A stretch of DNA of 12,521 bases from an uncultured Bacillota bacterium (GTDB lineage: Bacteria > Bacillota > Clostridia > Christensenellales > QAND01), in contig CAJLPK010000051.1 in assembly GCA_905208455.1 (NCBI GenBank), positions 1-12,521 of the forward strand, written 5' to 3'. The position numbers and the translations under genes are program-made. Position 1 is the first letter of the stretch. Each line of letters starts with the position of its first letter. This document shows positions 1 through 6,929 of the stretch, in pieces. Under the pieces are notes generated by a model. That model was not told where the DNA came from. It did no database searches and saw nothing but the letters and a program-made list of their open reading frames with translations.

Positions 1-1613
1 GCAGCGGGAACTTTTTGACGGAGACATACATCAGCCTGCGGCGGCTGGAAAACGACGTGCTGCGGATCTTGACGAGCGGGCAAATCACGATGGACTTCAA
101 CAGCCCGATTCAGGTATCCATCGGGCAGTTTTACGGGATAGAGATCAATGACTTTGCAGTGACGGTGGCGAAAACGGCGCTGTGGATCGCAGAAAGCCAG
201 ATGCTCAAAGAAACGGAGGACATTGTACACACGACGATAGACTTCCTGCCATTAAAGCGCTATGCCAACATCGCAGAGGGCAACGCCTTACGCATGGACT
301 GGGAGAACGTGGTACCGAAAACCAAGCTATCTTATATTTTGGGCAATCCGCCGTTTGTGGGGGCGAGATTGATGGACAAAGACCAAAAGCAAGAACTGGC
401 CGAAGTGTTTTCGGGGCAGAAAAATGCCAGCAATCTCGACTATGTTTCGGGGTGGTATAAGAAAGCATCCGTGCTAATGCAAAATAGTCAGATACGTGCT
501 GCACTGGTTTCAACAAATTCGATTACGCAAGGTGAGCAGGTCCCAATTTTGTGGAAATCCTTACTTAATGATAGCGTTCACATTGACTTTGCTCATCGCA
601 CGTTCCGCTGGGACAGTGAAGCAAAAATCAAGGCTCATGTGCATTGTGTAATTATTGGATTTAGCGTGGCACCCAATAAAAGACCAAAACGGTTGTTCTC
701 TGAGGATAGGCCACAAATAGTGGGAAATATCAATCCATATTTAGTTGATGGCCCAACTGTTTTGATTGATAGTCGTAAACGCGCTCTTTGCGATGTCCCT
801 CCAGTTGTATTTGGTAGTATGCCAAATGATGGCGGGCATTTGAGCGACTACTCTACTGAAGAAAAAGATGCGATTATTTCTGCTTATCCTGAAGCGGCGA
901 GCCTGTTCAAGTGTTTTGTTGGTGCAACAGAGTTCTTACATAGTAAGGAACGCTGGTGCTTGTGGCTCAAAGGGGTATCTCCTGCAATTTTGAAGAAGGT
1001 GCCGCCTGTCATGGATGCAGTGGCGGCGGTGCGGAAGATGCGGGAAAGCAGCAATCGAGATGCTACAAGAAAACTTGCTGAAACCCCTACTTTGTTCGGA
1101 GAAATAAGGCAACCTGATACACAATACATTATTATCCCGAGACATTCTTCGCAGAATAGGCGGTACATTCCAATTGGATTTGTAAACTCCAACATCATTT
1201 GCGGTGATGCAAATCTGTTGATGTCTGATGTAACACCTTTCCACTTTGGCGTGCTAATGTCCAATGTGCATAATGCTTGGATGCGAACAGTTTGCGGAAG
1301 AATTAAAAGTGATTACCGTTATTCTGTGAATGTTGTCTACAACAATTTCCCGTGGCCGGAGCCCACGGAAGAACAAAAGGCCAAAATCGAACAGACGGCC
1401 CAGGCGATTTTGGATGCCCGCGCGCTCTATCCCGACAGTAGTTTGGCGGACTTATATGATGATGTTTTGATGCCGCCGGAGCTGCGAAAGGCCCACCAGC
1501 AAAACGACAGGGCCGTGATGCAGGCATATGGGTTCTCGGTGAAAGAGATGACAGAGAGTGCTTGCGTGGCGGCGCTGATGAAATTGTATCAGGCAAAAGC
1601 GGCAAACGCATAA
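1..1613 (+). CDS. MmeI/YeeA-like class I SAM-dependent DNA methyltransferase (type IIL restriction-modification family), 5' truncated
   Basis: The gene is open from the window edge. The frame at base 3 reads SGNFLTETY, the end of SAM-binding motif I (DPACGSGNF in MmeI/YeeA relatives), so the true start lies upstream and a TTG at 15 is not a real start. After it come GIEIN (acidic motif II region), GNALRMDW (motif III region) and the catalytic NPPF motif IV at 345-356, which fits adenine-N6 methylation. The middle (about 430-1340) should hold the target recognition domain. The C-terminal end, with FPWPEPT, LYDDVLMPPELRKAH and ND..V..AYG, is typical of this family. In MmeI-like enzymes a nuclease domain lies N-terminal to the methylase; that part is outside the window, so whether this is a complete restriction enzyme or a methylase only cannot be told. 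The centre is clearly AT-richer than both ends. A hairpin terminator follows the stop directly. Confidence 0.88.
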   Translation, partial: SGNFLTETYISLRRLENDVLRILTSGQITMDFNSPIQVSIGQFYGIEINDFAVTVAKTALWIAESQMLKETEDIVHTTIDFLPLKRYANIAEGNALRMDWENVVPKTKLSYILGNPPFVGARLMDKDQKQELAEVFSGQKNASNLDYVSGWYKKASVLMQNSQIRAALVSTNSITQGEQVPILWKSLLNDSVHIDFAHRTFRWDSEAKIKAHVHCVIIGFSVAPNKRPKRLFSEDRPQIVGNINPYLVDGPTVLIDSRKRALCDVPPVVFGSMPNDGGHLSDYSTEEKDAIISAYPEAASLFKCFVGATEFLHSKERWCLWLKGVSPAILKKVPPVMDAVAAVRKMRESSNRDATRKLAETPTLFGEIRQPDTQYIIIPRHSSQNRRYIPIGFVNSNIICGDANLLMSDVTPFHFGVLMSNVHNAWMRTVCGRIKSDYRYSVNVVYNNFPWPEPTEEQKAKIEQTAQAILDARALYPDSSLADLYDDVLMPPELRKAHQQNDRAVMQAYGFSVKEMTESACVAALMKLYQAKAANA

Positions 1614-1618
1614 AAATA

Positions 1619-1659
1619 GGCGGCAGACACTTTATAGCGTCTGCCGCCTGTCTTTTTTT
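1619..1659. terminator. Bidirectional intrinsic terminator between convergent genes
   Basis: A perfect 10-bp stem pairs 1619-1628 (GGCGGCAGAC) with 1639-1648 across a 10-base loop. On the plus strand it is followed by a T-rich tail with seven T's (1653-1659), ending the methyltransferase transcript. On the minus strand the stem is followed by TATTTTTA, so it can also end the foldase transcript whose stop is at 1673. Confidence 0.9.
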
Positions 1660-1672
1660 GCGATGGGGCGGC

Positions 1673-2893
1673 TCAATCGCCGGCCATGGTGGTGGCAGCG
1701 TCCGATTTATACTGGCTCAGGTCGATGCGGTCTGCATAGGTCTGCACATCCATCTCGGCCTGCCAGGCCTCGAGCTGCTGCTGGTAGGCCTCCTGCTTTT
1801 TGCTGGAAAGCAACTGTTCCTCGGTATAGGCCTTGACCTCCTCAAACGGCACAGCGCCTTCCTCTATATCGCCCACATACAGCAGGATGTGGTAGCCATA
1901 GTCCGTAGCGACCAGGCCGGAGATATTCCCCGGCTTTTGCAGGGCAAAGGCGGCCTGCGTAAACGCTTCCACATAGGAGGTATCCTCGCCCAAATCGCCG
2001 ACGGCGTACGGCTCGGTGGAGGTATCGTCGGTGTTTTCTTCCATGACCTCGTCAAAATTGGAGCCGTCCTTTTTCAGGGAATCCAGCACCGCTTGCGCTT
2101 TGTCCCGGATATTGGCCAGCGCCGCTTGCTTGGCCTCCTCCGCGCCTTCCGTATCGCCCTGGTTTTGCAGGGCGGCGATGGTCTCGGCATCCTCCTCGTT
2201 GAAGGCAATCAAAATCTGCTTGATTTCCCGGAACCCTGCGGGGCGGTAATAGACCGTCGCGCCGTTCATCATATCCTGCTCAAAGCTGCCGGGGGATTCG
2301 GCATAGGTCTCTTTCATTTCTGCGACCCGGGTGTCGTATTCATCCTGCACCTCTTCCTCCGTCACGGAGATGTTTTCCGTGACGCGCTCATACAGCTTGG
2401 TGGCTTGCTTACTGGCCGTCCAGTCCTCAATGAGGCTTTCGCGGGATACGTCGTTGTTCTGGAAGTAATCGTCGACATTGTCCTGGGCGGTCTGCTGCCA
2501 GGCCTCCTCCGTGCCGTCCGGATCGGCCTGCTTGGCGATTTCGTAATACTGATCCTTTAAGGATTGGATGGATTCATCCACGGTGCTTTCGATCTCTGCT
2601 TTTTCATCCTCGCTGAGCACATCCAGGCCGTATTCCTTTACCTTTTGAGCCACGATTTCATTCTGCACGGCCGTATCAATGGCCAATTCCACGACCTGGT
2701 CTGCAAATTCCCGGTAGGTGGAGCTGGTAGGGTCGCTGACCCCGTAATATTGGAAATAGGCGGTGATGAGATCACGCACACTGCTTTCATAGACGCGTGT
2801 GCCGTTTACAGTGGCAATGACCATGCCCTTGCTGCAGCCCGTGAGCAGCAGCCCGGTGCATAAAAGCAAGGAGAGAAGGAGTTTCTTTTTCAT
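1673..2893 (-). CDS. PrsA/SurA-like foldase lipoprotein with parvulin-type peptidyl-prolyl isomerase domain
   Basis: This is an extracytoplasmic folding lipoprotein. The start is basic (MKKK), then comes a leucine-rich hydrophobic segment ending in the lipobox LLTGC, so the mature protein should be anchored to the outer face of the membrane by its first Cys. A SurA/PrsA N-terminal type helical region follows (ATVNGTRVYESSVRDL, many E/K/D residues). A parvulin domain then lies at about residues 220-345, with REIKQILI at its start and DYGYHILLY near its end. I chose the ATG at 2893 because AAAGGA lies 8 bases upstream; the ATG at 2902 (three residues longer) touches the same ribosome binding site and is less well spaced. 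At 406 residues it is longer than Bacillus PrsA (about 290). In the parvulin motif the usual His before IL is Gln. Secretion and folding of exported proteins is the likely role; no substrate can be deduced. Confidence 0.85.
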   Translation of the reverse strand: MKKKLLLSLLLCTGLLLTGCSKGMVIATVNGTRVYESSVRDLITAYFQYYGVSDPTSSTYREFADQVVELAIDTAVQNEIVAQKVKEYGLDVLSEDEKAEIESTVDESIQSLKDQYYEIAKQADPDGTEEAWQQTAQDNVDDYFQNNDVSRESLIEDWTASKQATKLYERVTENISVTEEEVQDEYDTRVAEMKETYAESPGSFEQDMMNGATVYYRPAGFREIKQILIAFNEEDAETIAALQNQGDTEGAEEAKQAALANIRDKAQAVLDSLKKDGSNFDEVMEENTDDTSTEPYAVGDLGEDTSYVEAFTQAAFALQKPGNISGLVATDYGYHILLYVGDIEEGAVPFEEVKAYTEEQLLSSKKQEAYQQQLEAWQAEMDVQTYADRIDLSQYKSDAATTMAGD

Positions 2894-2937
2894 TGGGGCC
2901 ATCCTTTCCTAAGACATAAAAATGCAAGTTAGCATAT

Positions 2938-2943
2938 ATTATA
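2938..2943 (-). promoter_or_regulatory. Possible -10 box for the foldase gene
   Basis: The minus strand carries a perfect TATAAT in the 58-base gap between the MscS stop and the foldase start, which would give a leader of roughly 40 bases. No good -35 hexamer lies 16-18 bases upstream, where the MscS coding end sits, so this may be only an internal promoter of an MscS-foldase operon. Confidence 0.35.
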
Positions 2944-2951
2944 CCCAAACT

Positions 2952-3785
2952 TTATGGCAGATGGGTGTCATCGTCGGCATTTTTCCCGCCGTTTGCCAAC
3001 TGCACGGTGGAAACAGAGATGGGGACGCCGATGCTGTCCAACGCGGCCTGGATGGTTTCGTGCAAATCATAAAAGACATCCCAGTAGGCGGCGCGCTCTA
3101 CCCATGCCATGACAGAAACCTGCACGCCGCGGTCGGTAAAGCTGTCCGGCCCGATGCAGGGGGGCGGGTCTTTCAGCACGCGGGGCTCGTTTGCAATGTA
3201 GTCTGCCAGCGTGCGGCGCACGGCGGACAGGTCGGCGCTATACGGGACGATGACGGGGATGGAGATGCGGCGTGTTTCGCAGGCAGAAAAGTTTGTGACC
3301 TTGCCGCCCAGAATCAGGCTGTTGGGCAGCAGGATGTTTTTATTGTCCGGCGTTACGAGGACGGTAAACATCATGTCGATGCGCTCCACCGTGCCGCCTC
3401 CTTCGTCTGTTTCGATATAGTCCCCTACCTTGAAGGGGCGGGTAAAGAGCAGGATCATGCCGGAGGCAAAGTTGGATAGGTTGTCCTTAAGCGCAAGGCC
3501 GATGCCGACGGCTGCGCCGCCTATCAGGGTGATGATGCTGGCGGTGGGGATGCCAAGCAGCGAGGCGGCGGTCAAGATGGCGATGATAAGCACAAAGATT
3601 TTGACGCAGGCCGATAGGAACGCGTGTACGGTAGGGTCTACCTTGCTGCGCTTTAGCGTACGCAGCACAAACCGGCTCAGCCAGTTGGCGATGGCCAGGC
3701 CTGCAAAAAAGGCGACCAGCGCCCATAGGATATGCGGCAGGGCATCCAGCAGCCCGGTCCATAATTTATCGAAAAATGCTTGCAT
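2952..3785 (-). CDS. MscS-family small-conductance mechanosensitive ion channel
   Basis: This integral membrane channel opens under membrane tension and releases solutes during hypo-osmotic shock. The 277 residues match the basic MscS layout (E. coli MscS has 286). There are hydrophobic helices at about 16-38 and 55-77, then the pore-lining TM3 at about 80-112, rich in Gly and Ala (LIGGAAVGIGLALKDNLSNF). The family signature TRPFKVGDYIE marks the start of the beta domain, and a C-terminal alpha/beta cytoplasmic domain follows. The ATG at 3785 is supported by AGGAGG five bases upstream. The foldase gene follows 58 bases downstream on the same strand, so co-transcription is possible. A promoter with an extended -10 box lies just upstream, divergent to the phosphatase operon. 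Nothing in the sequence points to a specialised channel. Confidence 0.92.
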   Translation of the reverse strand: MQAFFDKLWTGLLDALPHILWALVAFFAGLAIANWLSRFVLRTLKRSKVDPTVHAFLSACVKIFVLIIAILTAASLLGIPTASIITLIGGAAVGIGLALKDNLSNFASGMILLFTRPFKVGDYIETDEGGGTVERIDMMFTVLVTPDNKNILLPNSLILGGKVTNFSACETRRISIPVIVPYSADLSAVRRTLADYIANEPRVLKDPPPCIGPDSFTDRGVQVSVMAWVERAAYWDVFYDLHETIQAALDSIGVPISVSTVQLANGGKNADDDTHLP

Positions 3786-3823
3786 GCGGCCCTCCTCTTG
3801 CAGGAAGTTAGAAAGAATATCTC

Positions 3824-3852
3824 ATTATAGCATAGGCGGCCGGGGATGGGAA
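3824..3852 (-). promoter_or_regulatory. Sigma-A-type promoter for the MscS gene (extended -10)
   Basis: On the minus strand, TGCTATAAT (TATAAT at 3824-3829 with the TGn extension) lies 17 bases from TTCCCA (3847-3852, 4 of 6 matches to TTGACA). The start of transcription would be about 30 bases upstream of the MscS ribosome binding site. Confidence 0.6.
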
Positions 3853-3875
3853 ATCCACGCCCGGTATGGTATACT
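3847..3875 (+). promoter_or_regulatory. Putative promoter for the PHP phosphatase operon (extended -10)
   Basis: TGGTATACT (TATACT at 3870-3875, 5 of 6 to consensus, with TGn extension) lies 17 bases after TGGGAA (3847-3852), a poor -35 that is the same six base pairs used by the divergent MscS promoter. A 5-bp inverted repeat GGTAT/ATACC (3868-3872, 3880-3884) spans the -10 and start region. Confidence 0.5.
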
Positions 3876-3898
3876 GAAAATACCTTATATTTGTTGTT

Positions 3899-3925
3899 AT
3901 GGCCCGGCTGGCTGGCGGGCCCCAT
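3899..3925 (+). promoter_or_regulatory. Stem-loop in the leader of the phosphatase operon
   Basis: GGCCCG (3901-3906) pairs with CGGGCC (3916-3921) across a 9-base loop, and ATGG/CCAT can extend the stem outward with a small bulge. It lies between the putative promoter and the ribosome binding site AGGGAGG (3931-3937). No T-run follows, so it is not a classical terminator. A role in mRNA stability or translation control is possible but unproven. Confidence 0.4.
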
Positions 3926-3945
3926 CCGGAAGGGAGGATGCTTTG

Positions 3946-4713
3946 ATGCGGACCGATTTGCATGTACACACCCATTTTTCCTTTGATTCCGAGGCGGATA
4001 TACAGCAGGCCTGCCGGCAGGCAGTGCAGGCAGGCATTACGCATATCGGGTTCAACGACCATTTTGACTTGGACCCGAGCTGCAAAGAAAAGGGGTATGA
4101 CCAAGCGGCCTTTTTTGATGAAATCAAGGCGGCGCAGGATGCGTTCGCCGGAAGGCTGCGCATTTTGGCGGGGGTGGAGTTTTCCGAGCCGCACCTATAC
4201 CCTAAAGAATATGAAGCGGTATTGGAGCAGCCCTATGATTATGTCATTGGCGCCATTCATTATATAGACGGCATGGACCCGTACTTTACCGAAAGGATGA
4301 CCTACCCGCTGCCCAAGATGTATGAGCGTTATTGGGAGGAAATGGAGCGCATGGTAGAGACGGGCGGATTCCAAATCGTTGCGCACCTGGATTATCCAAA
4401 GCGGTATTACAATGCCTGTTTGTTTGAGGACCAGACGGTATTGCGCATTTTGCAAAAGGTCTGTGATAAAGGGATGGCGCTGGAAATCAATACCTCGCCC
4501 TTCCGCAAAGGGGAGCAGGAGCCGATGCCGGGCTGCCGCTTGCTGGAATTGTATGCCAAGGCAGGCGGCTACCATATCACGCTGGGCTCTGACGCCCATG
4601 AGCCGGAGCATGCCGGCATGGGCATAGAGCGCGGCCTGGAGCTGGGCCGTTCCTACGGATTCCAGCCCTGCTGGTTTGAAAAGAAAAAGCTGAAAACGGG
4701 GGTTTGGGGATAA
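3946..4713 (+). CDS. PHP-domain phosphatase, HisJ (histidinol-phosphatase) family, copy 1
   Basis: This is a metal-dependent phosphoesterase of the polymerase-and-histidinol-phosphatase (PHP) fold. The 255 residues hold the expected metal-ligand motifs in order: H6-x-H8 (DLHVHTH), H39 (NDH), E78 and H83 (AGVEFSEPH), H105 (IGAIHYID), H147 (VAHLDYPKRY), and D216-x-H218 (LGSDAH). HisJ-family members dephosphorylate histidinol phosphate in histidine synthesis. No other histidine gene is near, and the gene is paired with a paralogue, so the true substrate may be a different small phosphate. The frame stays open upstream to 3430, but that part is antisense to the MscS gene; AGGGAGG eight bases before the ATG at 3946 and the MRTDLH start fix the N-terminus. 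The next gene starts two bases after the stop, which suggests translational coupling. Confidence 0.85.
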   Translation: MRTDLHVHTHFSFDSEADIQQACRQAVQAGITHIGFNDHFDLDPSCKEKGYDQAAFFDEIKAAQDAFAGRLRILAGVEFSEPHLYPKEYEAVLEQPYDYVIGAIHYIDGMDPYFTERMTYPLPKMYERYWEEMERMVETGGFQIVAHLDYPKRYYNACLFEDQTVLRILQKVCDKGMALEINTSPFRKGEQEPMPGCRLLELYAKAGGYHITLGSDAHEPEHAGMGIERGLELGRSYGFQPCWFEKKKLKTGVWG

Positions 4714-4715
4714 GC

Positions 4716-5486
4716 ATGCGCACCGATCTACACATACATACTCGTTTTTCCTCTGATTCCGAGGCGGATATGCAGGCCTGCTGTGAAGCGGCCATAGAGC
4801 GGGGGTTAACGCATATTTGCTTTACCGAGCATCTGGAGCATAACCCGCATGATGAAGGCACGGGCTATTACAGGCCGGCGGCTTATTTTGAGGAGGTGCG
4901 CCGCCTTCAGCGCGTCTATCAAGATAAAATCACGGTGCTGGCCGGCGTGGAGTTTGCCGAGCCGCATCTGTACCGAGCAGCGCTTGCCCGCACCGCGGCG
5001 CAGGACTATGACCTTGTGCTGGGCTCTGTGCATTGGATCGACGATATGGCGCCGTATGAACCGGAACGCATGACGTATTCCACGGAAAAGATGTTTGAGC
5101 GCTACTGGGCGGAGATGGAGCGCACCGTAGAGACAGGCGGGTTTCAGGTGCTCTCGCATATGGATTTTCCCAAACGGTATTGCAAGCAGTGCCTGTATCA
5201 GGAGGAAACGATTTTGCGCATTTTGAAAAAGGCGGTACAGAAAGGCATTGTGCTGGAGATCAATGCTTCTACGTTTCGCCAGGGGCTGGATGAGCCGATG
5301 CCCAGCGAGGCGTTTGTGGCGCTGTATAAGGAGGCAGGCGGGACGCTGGTATCCATTGGCTCTGATTCTCATTATGAAGCGCATGTCGGCGCGGATGTGG
5401 ACCGTGCTGCGGCCCTGGCGGACAAATATGGGCTTCGCCCCTGCTGGTTTTCACAGAAAAAGCCTGTACCCGGCGCATGGGGCTGA
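4716..5486 (+). CDS. PHP-domain phosphatase, HisJ (histidinol-phosphatase) family, copy 2
   Basis: This is a tandem paralogue of the preceding gene. A hand alignment gives about half identical residues (roughly 125 of 255), with identical MRTDLH starts and WG ends. All metal-ligand motifs are kept: H6/H8, H39 (TEH), E79/H84, H106 (SVHWID), H148 (LSHMDFPKRY) and D217/H219 (GSDSH). Both copies therefore look catalytically competent. The regions that differ most are residues 40-75 and 85-95, which could set substrate choice. The ATG at 4716 follows the TAA of copy 1 by two bases; a TTG at 4704 is in frame but overlaps the upstream gene. Ribosome binding probably uses the G-rich end of copy 1 or re-initiation. 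The flavin oxidoreductase gene follows after 33 bases. Confidence 0.85.
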   Translation: MRTDLHIHTRFSSDSEADMQACCEAAIERGLTHICFTEHLEHNPHDEGTGYYRPAAYFEEVRRLQRVYQDKITVLAGVEFAEPHLYRAALARTAAQDYDLVLGSVHWIDDMAPYEPERMTYSTEKMFERYWAEMERTVETGGFQVLSHMDFPKRYCKQCLYQEETILRILKKAVQKGIVLEINASTFRQGLDEPMPSEAFVALYKEAGGTLVSIGSDSHYEAHVGADVDRAAALADKYGLRPCWFSQKKPVPGAWG

Positions 5487-5519
5487 CCTGCGCCGCAGAG
5501 ACAGAAAGGAGAAAAAGAG

Positions 5520-6611
5520 ATGTCTATGCTATTCACGCCCTTTGAAGTGGGCGGCCTGCGTCTGGAAAACCGCATCGTGCTGCCGCCGATGGCGACCTTT
5601 GGCCACAAGCCGCAGGCGGGCGCCGGGTTTGTGGCGGACAGCACTGTAGCGCATTATGCCGAGGTAGCGAAAAGCAGGCCGGGGCTGATGATCGTAGAAT
5701 CCACCGCCGTGCAGCCAAAAAATCCAAGGGGAACGGAGCAGCTTGGGCTTTGGTGCGATGCACAGATCGAAGGCCACCGCCGCATTGCGGAGGCTATCCA
5801 TGCGCAAAGGGTGCCCTGCCTGCTTCAAATCCAGACCTCCGGCGTGACGGGCAAAAACGAACCCAATCCCATGACGGTCAGCGACTATGACAGCGATATG
5901 ACGGGCCGATATATCAAAGGACGCGCCATGACGACAGAGGAGATCCACGCCGTGCAGGCGCGGTTCGTGGCGGCGGCTGTGCGCGCGCAGCAGGCGGGCT
6001 ACGACGGGATAGAGCTGCATGCGGCGCATGGATATTTCCTTTGCCAAACGCTCTCGCCCCTGGTCAATAAGAGGACGGACTGCTATGGCGGCAGCCTGGC
6101 AAACAGGGCGCGCATCATCACGGAGATTGCCGAGGAAATCCGCCGCCGCTGCGGCAAAGACTTTTTCCTGGCCATCCGTATGGGCGTCAACGATCCGGAC
6201 CCGGATGCAGCGGCCGAAACCATTGGGATATTGCAGGAAAGCGGGATACAGATGTTTGATTTGTCCCGCGGCTTTTTGCCGTTTGACAGGCAGGCCCATC
6301 CGTTGGAGGTGCCGGCTGGGTTCCCATTCAGCAGGCTGGTCTATGCTGCCAAGCTGGTCAAGGAGAAAACGCAGGCGCCCATCGTATTTGTCGGCGGCTT
6401 ATTCACGCCTCAAATGGCGGAGGGCGCTTTGCAGGCAGGCGCGGGCGACTTAGCGGCCATCGGGCGCAATTTCCTCATAGAGCCTTCCTGGCCGGAAAAG
6501 GCGCGGCGCGGCGAGCCTGTGCAGACTTGTTTTGATTGCAAGGTATGCCAATGGTTCACAGATTCATCCCGCTGCCCGGCGGTGCGCAAAAAGAACAGCG
6601 TGAAGGCGTGA
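5520..6611 (+). CDS. NADH:flavin oxidoreductase, old yellow enzyme family, single domain with C-terminal cysteine cluster
   Basis: This FMN-dependent TIM-barrel ene-reductase has 363 residues. The start LFTPFEVGGLRLENRIVLPPM is the family's opening strand and loop. H167 and H170 (ELHAAHGYFL) with the following LSPLVNKRTDCYGGS are the substrate-binding and conserved barrel segments, and VGGLFTP plus AAIGRNFLIEP form the phosphate-binding end of the barrel. The protein stops where FadH-type 2,4-dienoyl-CoA reductases continue into NAD(P)/FAD domains, yet it retains a cluster C337-x2-C340-x2-C343-x8-C352, resembling but not matching the C-x2-C-x3-C-x11-C that holds a 4Fe-4S cluster in FadH. The position usually holding QLxHxG reads QIQTSG. 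AGGAG eight bases before the ATG supports the start. It is the last gene of the phosphatase operon and precedes a strong terminator. The substrate is unknown. Confidence 0.87.
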   Translation: MSMLFTPFEVGGLRLENRIVLPPMATFGHKPQAGAGFVADSTVAHYAEVAKSRPGLMIVESTAVQPKNPRGTEQLGLWCDAQIEGHRRIAEAIHAQRVPCLLQIQTSGVTGKNEPNPMTVSDYDSDMTGRYIKGRAMTTEEIHAVQARFVAAAVRAQQAGYDGIELHAAHGYFLCQTLSPLVNKRTDCYGGSLANRARIITEIAEEIRRRCGKDFFLAIRMGVNDPDPDAAAETIGILQESGIQMFDLSRGFLPFDRQAHPLEVPAGFPFSRLVYAAKLVKEKTQAPIVFVGGLFTPQMAEGALQAGAGDLAAIGRNFLIEPSWPEKARRGEPVQTCFDCKVCQWFTDSSRCPAVRKKNSVKA

Positions 6612-6627
6612 AAAGAAGCATTTGTCG

Positions 6628-6655
6628 AAAACGGTCCATTTGGGCCGTTTTTTTT
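6628..6655 (+). terminator. Intrinsic terminator of the phosphatase-oxidoreductase operon
   Basis: AAAACGGTCC (6628-6637) pairs with GGGCCGTTTT around the loop ATTT, with one G-U pair, and runs into eight T's (6648-6655). It lies 16 bases after the oxidoreductase stop. Confidence 0.9.
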
Positions 6656-6686
6656 GACAGCAGGGAAAAACAAAGGCGGACAAGGC

Positions 6687-6714
6687 ACCAAAGGCAAAGC
6701 AGGTGCATAGAATA
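6687..6714 (+). promoter_or_regulatory. Possible mother-cell (sigma-K-like) promoter before the small-protein pair
   Basis: ACC (6687-6689), a 16-base spacer and CATAGAATA (6706-6714) match the sigma-K pattern AC-N16-CATAnnnTA. Read as a sigma-A promoter, TAGAAT at 6708-6713 has no acceptable -35 (GCACCA, 2 of 6). The predicted start would be about 30 bases before the ATG at 6750. The sigma-K -35 signal is short, so chance matches are common. Confidence 0.3.
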
Positions 6715-6749
6715 CATTGACCTGAAAAGAGGGGAAAGTGGGGATTGGG

Positions 6750-6914
6750 ATGAACCGAAACAGATTTTGCTGGCCCAGGTGCCTGCTGCTGGGCGCGGGG
6801 TTGATCGTGATAGGCGTCGTGACCATTGCCGTCTTTGTACCGGCGTGGGTATGGGCGGTCTTGTTCGGCGTGGGGCTTGTCTGCTACGGGATTTCCTGCC
6901 TGCTGCGCTTATAG
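6750..6914 (+). CDS. Small hydrophobic two-helix membrane protein (54 residues), unknown function
   Basis: The reading frame starts MNRNRFCWPRC and continues into a strongly hydrophobic stretch (about residues 12-30, LLLGAGLIVIGVVTIAVFV). A short PAWVW turn follows, then a second hydrophobic stretch (about 34-52) ending SCLLRL. The basic N-terminus and hairpin shape suggest a small integral membrane protein with both ends on the same side. It has four cysteines (7, 11, 45, 50). A G-rich segment (GGGG at 6740-6743) just before the ATG may serve for ribosome binding; the better GAGGGG at 6729-6734 is too far away. I do not recognise a named family. Evidence for a real gene is the clean membrane-protein composition, its placement alone between two terminators, and the tight coupling to the 20-codon frame that follows. 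A sporulation or envelope role is a guess from context. Confidence 0.6.
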   Translation: MNRNRFCWPRCLLLGAGLIVIGVVTIAVFVPAWVWAVLFGVGLVCYGISCLLRL

Positions 6915-6929
6915 GAGGGAGGGGTTTTC

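Noticed and set aside
1562..2560. Long plus-strand frame of 332 codons opposite the foldase gene
   Set aside because: It is the antisense image of a clear lipoprotein gene, has low-complexity Gly/Leu/Val-rich content, starts inside the methyltransferase gene and shows no family motif.
3430..3945. N-terminal extension of the first PHP phosphatase
   Set aside because: The added part is antisense to the MscS gene and crosses the divergent promoters; the ribosome binding site and the family's MRTDLH start are at 3946.
6654..6659. Perfect TTGACA that could be a -35 box
   Set aside because: It overlaps the T-tail of the terminator, and the hexamer 17 bases downstream is not a -10 box.
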